Assembly: GCA_024405875.1 (NCBI GenBank)
Contig: JAKSOA010000002.1
Span: forward strand, 1 to 64,000
Source: Paludibacteraceae bacterium
GTDB lineage: Bacteria > Bacteroidota > Bacteroidia > Bacteroidales > Paludibacteraceae
Direction of reading: 5' to 3'
DNA: 64,000 nt
The stretch's first letter is position 1. Every line of letters begins with the position of its first letter. The notes under the pieces were generated by a model that saw only the letters and a list, made by a program, of their open reading frames with translations, searched no databases and was not told the origin of the DNA. Shown piece by piece: positions 1-6,940 of the stretch. The position numbers were made by a program, and so were the translations under genes.

Positions 1-55
1 CACTCACATCCCTTTTTGTGAACATCAACTCTATTACGCTGCGGAGGTTGTCCAT
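1..55 (-). CDS. Partial CDS, start of an unidentified protein (cut by left edge)
   Basis: An ATG at 55-53 opens a frame of 18 codons (starting MDNLRSVIELMF) that runs off the left edge without a stop. It begins 11 bp after the stop of the large ATPase gene and on the same strand, so the two are probably one transcript and a functional pair. The region before the ATG is A/T-rich, as is usual for Bacteroidetes translation starts, with no Shine-Dalgarno. Eighteen residues are too few to assign a family. Confidence 0.55.
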   Translation of the reverse strand, partial: MDNLRSVIELMFTKRDVS

Positions 56-66
56 TAGATTTAATA

Positions 67-2733
67 TTACAAATTGTTTTCCTCCTTAAACCTTGTTAAC
101 GTCTCAAGAGCCTTCTCTCTACTGATTTTCTTACCAGTAATTCCATCCTTATATATGTTATGATATAACCATTTATGTGTAAGGGCTCTATTCTCTCTAA
201 ATATCGGGTCACAGCAATCGCGAACCCGACGCCTGAAAGTATGCAACGAAAACTCATCCTTATCTGGCAGAAGTTTCATTAACAAATCAACATCAAAAGT
301 ATCAAGTGTTATTCCTTTTTTTATTGATTTATTCATTTTGTCCTCCTCAATTTCTTTTGGATTATATATGCTTTCAAAAATATCTCTGCCATTTGCATCT
401 ATTTGAGAAAGAAATACATCGACCACAATAGCATATCCGAAATAAATTGCATTTGGAATCTTTCTTCCTTTTTTATCATTATGTCTGTCATAATTCAAGA
501 TTTTATAATAAGCAACTTTATGAAAGAAATCATTTAAATTATCAACATTAGATTTTGATGGAGACCTTTGTAATTTGCCAAATTGAATCTTATATATAAA
601 ATCTGATAAGATCTCATAGTTGCGAATACACGCACAGGATAAGAGGGCGTGCTCTTCACTATACTCTTCACGAAAATCCTTGCTTGCCTCAAGTAACATT
701 GAATACAAAGAATCCCCATTTTTTCTTGCTTTGTCAAACAATTGGATATGAACCCTATCGTAGGCAGACCTTATATTGGCAATATTAAAAAAGAACGCAC
801 CCAAATCAAATTGGGCTGTTTTATTCTGATTGCCTGCTACAAAATTGTAGGAAAGTTCATTTAGAACTCTGTAATTAGCGTTCGTAGTATTATCCCCTGC
901 TTGAAGGACTCTTGATATGCACAAAGCAAAAAACTCTACAATATGCATCTTTTGTATCAAATCATCTGTCATTTCCTTAGCGTCTATGACCTCTTGTGCA
1001 TACTGTTTGAGTAATTGGAATGATATTGGTCTATAATCTCTTGGTATTTTTGTTTCCTGTTCTAATGGGAGCAGATTATTATATTCCGGATTGATAAAAC
1101 TACCTCCTACTAATATTGCATAATTACTAAAACCATCTACTACTGCCTTTTTCCGAATACTATTATTAATTAGACGTTCATTTTTCTCCTCTACAGATTC
1201 TCCTTGTGATGTTTTTTCTGTAAGTTCATCGTAATACTCGTATAATTTGAATGAGTAGTATGTTTCAATAAAGAATATTAGCATTTTGTCATCAGAACTA
1301 CTAACTCGCTGTTTGATATAATCTAAAACAACAAACACATCGGCAATAGAGACATTATATGATGAATTTTTAACATTAAGAATTTCTTTGAACTCACTAT
1401 TAAGAATATCATTATACTTCTTTTGCAATTCAGTTAACACAATTTTATTAATCAATGAAGCATCTCTGGTATCTCTTATGGCATTTACAATAGATAAATT
1501 ATTCGCAGAAATATTATTACCTACCCAAGTGTTGTTAAAATAATCCAAAAATTGCCCTTTGTTGTTCTTTTGAACTCCGGCATTTGAGTTCTTCCCGTTA
1601 TAATAATCCTTCATATCTACCATCATCGCCAAAAGGAAGCGTAACTCTCTTAAATTACGAGGTACTATCGGGCTTACAACACCCATTGAATGATAGAACA
1701 AGAAACGACACTTCTCAAATATTAGTGTGGTTATGGCATATTTGACCGATATAGGAGAACCATCTCCTATGAGAGATTTCTGACCTTGTTCATGATTTGG
1801 AAGATACTCTACCAAGGAATCCGCATACACCTCAAAAGTTGGCATATAGATGCGATGGTTGACTGGTATTAATTTTAGAATGTATCGTGCCGCAATTTCT
1901 TCTATGTTAGCAGAGTCTATTAATCCATAATTCTTTAACTCCTTAAAGTTATTAGCATTTGCAAGTTCAATAACCTTTGTCAATTGCTCCAGTTTGAATG
2001 ACATTAGGATTACTACATTAGGTAACACAAAGTATTTCCTAATCTCCTCTATCATTCTGTACGCATATTGAGTTTGAAGGTCTATGTCATCAATTTGTAA
2101 TATCAATACTTTTTTGCCAAAGAACCTCAGATATTTCTCAACCAGATTTTCCATCCGTTTATGTAAAATTGATACGGACGCCATATCGGCAAGTTGTGAG
2201 ATATCATCACTCTCACATTTAAGTGAATGCGAATCACTTATTATTTTTATGCAATCTCTTACCTTTTGGAACGCCCCTAACAAATTTTGCTTTTTGTCAT
2301 CAAAATCCTTTTCATTTTCTTCTGAGTCATATTGCTTGTTTCTACCTACCGCCTCTTTGAATTCTTGAAATAATGTTCCAATAACTACATTAAGAATATT
2401 TGAATTGTCATCAAAAATTGTTGGGTCAATTATGGGGAGAATCAGTGATTTCAAATCTTCCTTGAAATCTTCCTTGTAATATGGTTCAAGCATACCTGCC
2501 ACAGACTGCATACATGATGTTTTTCCTGTTCCTCTATCTCCTATGAACGCAAATATGTTGCTGCGGTCATAGACAATGGATTTGTCATCACCTTTTGAGG
2601 CGGTCAGATATGACTTTATTGCTTCTAAAGCCATAGTGTACTGCTCCGCAAATATCGAAACATTACGGGTGGAATAATTTTCTTTGATTATTCCTGTCTC
2701 TTCTCCTTTGTAAAATCTTATTGGTTCGCTCAT
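67..2733 (-). CDS. Large P-loop NTPase (KAP/AAA-like), possible defence ATPase
   Basis: 888 aa. A Walker A motif, GDRGTGKTS, lies near residues 65-73. A Walker B-like motif, ILQIDDIDLQ, lies near residues 211-220. After the N-terminal ATPase come about 650 residues of mixed, mostly helical sequence with no recognisable domain. There is no signal peptide or clear membrane segment, so the protein is probably cytoplasmic. The early Walker A, the DDxD-type Walker B and the long C-terminal region resemble KAP-type and other large ATPases of phage-defence systems. Length and layout would fit the RdrA ATPase of RADAR, but I cannot confirm this. A second gene starts 11 bp downstream and is cut by the window edge. 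Upstream are two copies of a dispersed repeat and then a RhuM cassette, which is an accessory context. The specific function is unknown; ATP binding is clear. Confidence 0.8.
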   Translation of the reverse strand: MSEPIRFYKGEETGIIKENYSTRNVSIFAEQYTMALEAIKSYLTASKGDDKSIVYDRSNIFAFIGDRGTGKTSCMQSVAGMLEPYYKEDFKEDLKSLILPIIDPTIFDDNSNILNVVIGTLFQEFKEAVGRNKQYDSEENEKDFDDKKQNLLGAFQKVRDCIKIISDSHSLKCESDDISQLADMASVSILHKRMENLVEKYLRFFGKKVLILQIDDIDLQTQYAYRMIEEIRKYFVLPNVVILMSFKLEQLTKVIELANANNFKELKNYGLIDSANIEEIAARYILKLIPVNHRIYMPTFEVYADSLVEYLPNHEQGQKSLIGDGSPISVKYAITTLIFEKCRFLFYHSMGVVSPIVPRNLRELRFLLAMMVDMKDYYNGKNSNAGVQKNNKGQFLDYFNNTWVGNNISANNLSIVNAIRDTRDASLINKIVLTELQKKYNDILNSEFKEILNVKNSSYNVSIADVFVVLDYIKQRVSSSDDKMLIFFIETYYSFKLYEYYDELTEKTSQGESVEEKNERLINNSIRKKAVVDGFSNYAILVGGSFINPEYNNLLPLEQETKIPRDYRPISFQLLKQYAQEVIDAKEMTDDLIQKMHIVEFFALCISRVLQAGDNTTNANYRVLNELSYNFVAGNQNKTAQFDLGAFFFNIANIRSAYDRVHIQLFDKARKNGDSLYSMLLEASKDFREEYSEEHALLSCACIRNYEILSDFIYKIQFGKLQRSPSKSNVDNLNDFFHKVAYYKILNYDRHNDKKGRKIPNAIYFGYAIVVDVFLSQIDANGRDIFESIYNPKEIEEDKMNKSIKKGITLDTFDVDLLMKLLPDKDEFSLHTFRRRVRDCCDPIFRENRALTHKWLYHNIYKDGITGKKISREKALETLTRFKEENNL

Positions 2734-2768
2734 ATTCTTGTTTTTTCTTTTTCTTTTGTCATTTAAAA

Positions 2769-2831
2769 GATTCTTCGCTTCGCTCAGAATGACGTTCCTG
2801 ATTGAGATTCTTCGCTACGCTCAGAATGACG
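2769..2831 (-). repeat. Two tandem copies of dispersed repeat family 2
   Basis: Copies at 2769-2794 and 2806-2831 read, on the minus strand, CGTCATTCTGAGCG then AAGCGAAGAATC or TAGCGAAGAATC. ATTCT and AGAAT pair as an outer stem around a GAGC...GCGA core. Further members are at 6914, 21048 and 31068. The pair lies 36 bp upstream of the ATPase start, probably in its leader. A fragment with CGCTCAGACTG follows at about 2837-2849. Confidence 0.8.
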
Positions 2832-3464
2832 GGCGGGACGCTCAGACTGTTTACAGACCGTCAGGTAATGACTGAGATATTCGCTGTCGTGGTGGAGCGG
2901 TTAATAGACAACAATGCAGGTCAAGCGAATGACCTATGTCATAGGGTTATGTGCCTATTACGGGTGTGTTCTTTTTAGTGTGGTGTTGCTATTAGCCGTT
3001 ATTTCAACTGCACGGTCAGGTGTGTTGCTTGTTTGGGTTTTAAGGTTTATAAAAATTTCTAAAAGTATTAAGTATTTTGTTTGTTTGTTGTTTGGTTTGT
3101 TTGGTTTGGTTATTTCTTCATAGGCATTATGGGTTTGTTTTATGGTTATACGGTTATCTCAATTTGATGGTATGCAATCGTGTGTGACATACGCAGACTT
3201 TCTTTGCGTATAGGCACAATTTAGGCTTGCATAACATACTGAAAAAGAGCGCATTATATGCCAAAGTGCGTCATCTGACCTTGTCAGACGGCACTATATG
3301 GCACTATACGCTACAAATTTAGAGTGTTTCAAGTGTGTGATTATCAAAGTGTTGTGGCGGATAAGAATACAACCGTGTAGCGGATTTGGCAACAGCGTGC
3401 TAAGTCTAGTTCCACCTCGTTATCTGTGAAGGCGGTGGGAAGTTTACGTATCCCACCCCGTAGA
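2832..3464. other. Intergenic stretch without a convincing gene
   Basis: A hydrophobic 69-codon frame at 2914-3123 is built from a GTTTGTTTGTTTGG-like low-complexity run and shows no family features, so I do not call it a gene. Short inverted repeats occur: ATACGCA/TGCGTAT at 3189-3211 and TCTGAC-ctt-GTCAGA at 3274-3288. These could be remnants of a regulatory or mobile region. Nothing else is recognisable. Confidence 0.5.
3375..3393. repeat. Left 19-bp direct repeat flanking the RhuM/XRE cassette
   Basis: The 19 bp GTGTAGCGGATTTGGCAAC recurs at 5189-5207 with one change (GCGAC at the end). The two copies bracket about 1.8 kb holding the RhuM gene, an ORF6N fragment and the XRE gene. A shorter internal match, TTTGGCAACAG, lies at 4652-4662. 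This could mark an insertion or recombination boundary. Confidence 0.6.
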
Positions 3465-3496
3465 GTTGTGCCACATAAATTTTTTTTGTACTTTTG
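3465..3496 (+). promoter_or_regulatory. Putative promoter of the RhuM gene
   Basis: TACTTTTG at 3489-3496 fits the Bacteroidetes -7 element TAnnTTTG. GTTG at 3465-3468, 20 bp upstream, matches three of four bases of the -33 TTTG. Transcription would start near 3503, leaving a leader of about 80 nt before the ATG at 3585. Confidence 0.45.
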
Positions 3497-3584
3497 TAAC
3501 TGAAAATAGTCAGCACCACATTTTTTTAATTATTAAGTAAGTTTCTGCTTTAGGCTTACTTAGTTTATTTTTAGGTTTTCTGTT

Positions 3585-4646
3585 ATGGAAGAATCTAGTT
3601 TTAACGCCTCCGCTACAGGAGGGAGCGCGAACGGTGCTGGCTTTGAACTCAAGCCTCAAGTGTTTAATGTGCGTGGAAAACGTGTGGTGCTTGACCGTGA
3701 GGTGGCGGCACACGTGGGAATGAGCACTGGTAATTTGAACTTATATGTCAAAAGGAACATACAACTTTTTGACACTGAAATGAGGTTCAAATTAAGTGAA
3801 GATGAGTGTTCAAGATTACAAATTGTAACCTTGAACAAAGGAAGAGGAAGCAACATAAAGTACCTGCCTTTCGCCTTTACGGCGGAGGGTGTCTCAATGC
3901 TTGAAAAGGTGCTGAAACGCAGCATCCCAATTGAGTTTGGAGAGGAGATTGCGGAGGTGGAGGTTTTGCCAGAATCGTGGTCTGAAGGCACTGTAGTGAT
4001 GTATAAGCTAAATGATACAACAGATGTTGATGTGTATATTTACAAGGAAACAGCATGGCTTAGACAGGAACAAATCAGCAAACTTTTTGGTGTAAAACAG
4101 CCTATAATTTCAAAGCATTTGAGCAATATTTTTCAAAGCGGAGAGCTTGAAAAAAATTCAGTTTATTCCATTTTGGAATATACTGCCAGAGACGGAAAAA
4201 CATATTACACCGCCTTCTATAATTTGGATGCTGTACTGTCTGTAGGTTACAGGGTAAACTCCATTAACGCCACCAAATTTCGTCAATGGGCCAATAGGGT
4301 TTTAAGAAACTATATACTAAGAGGTGGAAGTTTAGAGAACAGGGTTGTTGCTTTGGAAGAGGGACTGCGTCAGACAAACAATATTGTATATGAGAATCAG
4401 AAGCAATTTGACATAATCTTAAAGAATGCTCTTCCTCCCGTAGAGCAGATTTTTATGCAAGGGCAATTCTTTGATGCTTATAAACTGTTTTCTGATTTAA
4501 GTAAGGTTCATGACAGGTTTATGATAATAGATGACACGCTGTACTCATCGGGTGGTTCATTTAAGGATGCTGGGAAAAAACTTTTCTCTTTTGAGAAAAT
4601 GGAACTAAGCCCCGATGTGGTGTTAAACATAGTTAGAAACGGGTAA
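3585..4646 (+). CDS. ORF6N-RhuM fusion protein
   Basis: 353 aa. After about 25 low-complexity residues comes an ORF6N DNA-binding domain (about 26-115: VRGKRVVLDREVAAHVG, then KRNIQLF, then YLPFAFTAEGVSMLEKVL). A RhuM-family domain follows (about 130-250: DVDVYIYKETAWLRQEQIS, QPIISKHLSNIF, then YRVNSINATKFRQWANRVL). The last 100 residues are helical. RhuM proteins are named from a Salmonella pathogenicity island, and related proteins are common in Bacteroidetes accessory DNA. ORF6N domains are phage-type DNA-binding modules. The protein is therefore likely a DNA-binding regulator or a phage-related factor, but its role is not established. It begins the cassette between the direct repeats at 3375 and 5189. 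A decayed copy of its ORF6N start follows at 4672. Confidence 0.85.
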   Translation: MEESSFNASATGGSANGAGFELKPQVFNVRGKRVVLDREVAAHVGMSTGNLNLYVKRNIQLFDTEMRFKLSEDECSRLQIVTLNKGRGSNIKYLPFAFTAEGVSMLEKVLKRSIPIEFGEEIAEVEVLPESWSEGTVVMYKLNDTTDVDVYIYKETAWLRQEQISKLFGVKQPIISKHLSNIFQSGELEKNSVYSILEYTARDGKTYYTAFYNLDAVLSVGYRVNSINATKFRQWANRVLRNYILRGGSLENRVVALEEGLRQTNNIVYENQKQFDIILKNALPPVEQIFMQGQFFDAYKLFSDLSKVHDRFMIIDDTLYSSGGSFKDAGKKLFSFEKMELSPDVVLNIVRNG

Positions 4647-4671
4647 CACGTTTGGCAACAGACAAAACGGT

Positions 4672-4722
4672 GTGCGTGGCAAACGTGTGGTGCCGGACTG
4701 GGAGGTGGTGGCATCAGAGTAA
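4672..4722 (+). pseudogene. Remnant of an ORF6N domain start
   Basis: Sixteen codons (VRGKRVV-P-D-WEVVA-SE) and then a stop repeat the start of the ORF6N domain encoded at about 3668-3710. Roughly 36 of 43 bases match, with replacements such as L to P and R to W. It lies just after the RhuM stop and after a TTTGGCAACAG word that also precedes the intact gene. The simplest reading is a partial duplication followed by deletion and decay. Confidence 0.7.
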
Positions 4723-4740
4723 CGGAAATTTTTATATATT

Positions 4741-4951
4741 TGCACTACATACGCAGCGTTTTCATTGCTGAACGAGAGTAGAATGAACGCTGTTTTTAAA
4801 AAGCATTTTTTGCCGAACCTGTAAAAATCTTCCACTTTTTTTCAGAACTGTTCGAGTAAAATGAATGCTGCATTTAGTGTGCGGCTTCATCTTCTTATCA
4901 GTTCTGGGTTTGTGGAAGAACCTTTACAGGATAGGCTGTGAAGCCGTTTTT
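4741..4951. promoter_or_regulatory. Leader region of the XRE gene with an imperfect direct repeat
   Basis: Two related words lie 80 bp apart: CTGAACGAGAGTAGAATGAA at 4768-4787, followed by CGCTG, and CTGTTCGAGTAAAATGAATG at 4848-4867, followed by CTG. Between them GCTG-TTTTT and AAAAAGC (about 4789-4804) can form a hairpin followed by a T-run, possibly the RhuM terminator. GAACGAGAGTAG and TGCCGAAC resemble the junction strands of repeat family 1, so this may be a distant member. All these readings are tentative. Confidence 0.35.
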
Positions 4952-5194
4952 ATGCCTGTAGAACCACACATAGGACACGTTATTCAATCAACCTTGAAGG
5001 CCCAGGGACGCTCAGTCATCTGGTTCGCCCGTCAACTTAGTTGTGACCGCACAAATGTCTATAAAATCTTCTCAAGAGATACTATAGACACCAAACTTCT
5101 TATGCGTATATGCAACATCTTAGGAGTGGACTTTTTCGCCTTTCTCAGTGAAGTATATAAAAATTCTTATGTCAGACCGACTACAGTAGTGTAG
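4952..5194 (+). CDS. Small XRE-type helix-turn-helix protein
   Basis: 80 aa. I start it at the ATG at 4952 (MPVEPHIGHVIQ), because the upstream extension of the frame is hydrophobic and unlike the family. A compact helix-turn-helix spans about residues 8-65: LKAQGRSVIWFARQLSCDRTNV, KIFSR, then LMRICNILGVDFFAFLSEVY. Proteins of this size and pattern are frequent in Bacteroidetes as stand-alone regulators near mobile or phage-like genes. It probably autoregulates or controls the adjacent RhuM gene; the repeated words in its leader are possible binding sites. The right direct repeat (5189-5207) overlaps its last codons. Confidence 0.75.
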   Translation: MPVEPHIGHVIQSTLKAQGRSVIWFARQLSCDRTNVYKIFSRDTIDTKLLMRICNILGVDFFAFLSEVYKNSYVRPTTVV

Positions 5195-5207
5195 CGGATT
5201 TGGCGAC
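5189..5207. repeat. Right 19-bp direct repeat flanking the RhuM/XRE cassette
   Basis: Matches 3375-3393 in 18 of 19 bases and in the same orientation. It overlaps the 3' end of the XRE gene and marks the change from accessory DNA to the minus-strand core block that begins at 5221. Confidence 0.6.
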
Positions 5208-5220
5208 ACTAAAAAGAATT

Positions 5221-6879
5221 TTAGAAGCGGAACACGGCGCCTATGGTGCCGTTGATGCCCATACAGGTGTAGCCGTAGTAACTATCTGCTTTTATGTTAA
5301 TTAGATTATTGCCTGTGGCGTAAACCTCAAGCCAGTCAAGTGGCTTGTATGAGAAGTATAGGTTCAGGTCATTTACATTCTTCATCTTCTCCGCAGTGCC
5401 GTTTATAAGGGCGTATCTGCCGCCAAGAAAGTTATATGAGAGTCCGACGCACCATTTCTCAAGGAATGTGTAGCGGGCGTCAAAATTAACCTCCCACGCC
5501 GGACGCTGCCAAGCCTTCTCAACTGATGTGACTCCCCAGAAGTTATATTTACCTATAAGTTTTATGTTCAAGCCTTTTACGTATGTGAAATGGAGACCTA
5601 CCTGAGCGGTTACCTTGTTAACGCCCTTCTCATCATACACGGCGTGGAATGTGTTTGTGTAGGTTCCGTCACTGAGGTTGTCATTTACAAAGAAGTATTG
5701 GTCAAGTATGTAGGCGTAACGGGCGCCTGCCTCAAAGAGCAGACCCTTCATAAGGTTTGCCTTGAGTCCTAAGTTAACATCAACAGGGGTGTAGGTGGGC
5801 TCAACACAGATGTCCGGGTTCACCCACTTATTCTCTTTCATTATGTGTGAGTAGTGATTCTCATTAAAATCTCCACCTACGCCTGCGTTAAGGTACAAGA
5901 GTTCAGGTACAAGACCAAAGGTACCCTCAATGGCGGCACTTCCGGTTACGGGGCGTTTAGCGCCCTTCTCTCCCATAATAAAGAGGTTTGCTCCTATCTT
6001 CAGGTTCCACTCCTTACCGCCGAACGCATAGAATGGTGTAAGTTTAATGAAACAGCCTCCGTGCGTACTCTTTTCCGCCGGATTATTATGAGTCATAATA
6101 TCTCCACATATCTCAACCTCCGCTCCCAACTCTCCGGAACCTACCTCTCCGCTTATCTCCGCCTCTGCCTCTATGCAGTGCTCAGCCACTCCGCCATTAC
6201 GTCCGAAATAGTTGTAACCTATGCCAAAGTCATATTTTATATCTGAATATGGATTTGTGGAGGTTAGTCCTAAATCAAAACCTGCTGTTGTGTAGTCTCC
6301 GTAACGCTGTTGCAGGCTCTTGTCTGTGCCACCTACCATTCCGTAAAAGTCAAATCCGTTATATGAGACGTTGGCTCCAGTGCTGAGTCTCAGGGTTCTG
6401 AACTGCTTTTCAAAGCCAAGCATAAGACTTGAGTTATGCTCCATAGCACGTGGGTTTGTGCCATCATTCAGGGTGTTATGACTAAAATTACCTTTGTGCT
6501 TTAGATTTAGTTCAAACAGGTAGTCATCGCCACTAAGCAGCGGATAGTATAGTTCCGCAAGGGTCTGCCAATAGAAGCCCAGACCTAATTTTGCCACACC
6601 TTTCTTGCTATCACTCTCAACATCACCGCTAAAGCGGTCTGCCTTTGCCTCTCCGTTCTTTATCTCAACCTGCTCAGCACTGCTCCAAGTGGAGTATGTA
6701 ACCTCTGGTTTCTCTGGGTTGACTTCCTCTTTGGTTGGTACGGGGCTTATCTTCTTAGCATCTATGGTGACAGGGTTATAGTCCCGCTCAACGGTTACGT
6801 TGCGGTTCATTGAGTCATCCTCCGCTAAGGCGATGAGCGGGGAAAGGGATAATATTAGGAATAGATATTTGTAAGGCAT
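5221..6879 (-). CDS. Outer-membrane beta-barrel protein (TonB-receptor-like barrel)
   Basis: 552 aa with a signal peptide (MPYKYLFLILSLSPLIALA). A short periplasmic segment (about 25-70, with DYNPVTIDAKKISPVPTKEE) precedes a run of alternating, aromatic-rich strands typical of an outer-membrane barrel. The last residue is Phe (GAVFRF), the usual BAM recognition signal. The length is shorter than a full TonB-dependent receptor and there is no plug domain, so it is a reduced barrel. It lies 50 bp downstream of the 987-aa TPR gene on the same strand. The pairing suggests an envelope complex with a periplasmic TPR scaffold. Substrate unknown. Confidence 0.7.
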   Translation of the reverse strand: MPYKYLFLILSLSPLIALAEDDSMNRNVTVERDYNPVTIDAKKISPVPTKEEVNPEKPEVTYSTWSSAEQVEIKNGEAKADRFSGDVESDSKKGVAKLGLGFYWQTLAELYYPLLSGDDYLFELNLKHKGNFSHNTLNDGTNPRAMEHNSSLMLGFEKQFRTLRLSTGANVSYNGFDFYGMVGGTDKSLQQRYGDYTTAGFDLGLTSTNPYSDIKYDFGIGYNYFGRNGGVAEHCIEAEAEISGEVGSGELGAEVEICGDIMTHNNPAEKSTHGGCFIKLTPFYAFGGKEWNLKIGANLFIMGEKGAKRPVTGSAAIEGTFGLVPELLYLNAGVGGDFNENHYSHIMKENKWVNPDICVEPTYTPVDVNLGLKANLMKGLLFEAGARYAYILDQYFFVNDNLSDGTYTNTFHAVYDEKGVNKVTAQVGLHFTYVKGLNIKLIGKYNFWGVTSVEKAWQRPAWEVNFDARYTFLEKWCVGLSYNFLGGRYALINGTAEKMKNVNDLNLYFSYKPLDWLEVYATGNNLINIKADSYYGYTCMGINGTIGAVFRF

Positions 6880-6913
6880 TATTACTTTAGTTATAATTGA
6901 AAGTTAAAAGTTA

Positions 6914-6940
6914 GATTCTTCGCTATCGCTCAGAATGACG
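6914..6940 (-). repeat. Dispersed repeat family 2, copy supplying a stop codon
   Basis: The minus strand reads CGTCATTCTGAGCGATAGCG and then AAGAATC. It lies between the TPR gene and the barrel gene. The TGA within CATTCTGAG is the actual stop of the TPR gene (6930-6932), so the last codons (P-S-F) come from the repeat. Confidence 0.75.

Noticed and set aside
2914..3123. 69-codon hydrophobic frame in the gap after the ATPase
   Set aside because: Built from a GTTTGTTTGTTT-like repeat, no promoter, no family features. Membrane-like composition follows from T-rich codons.
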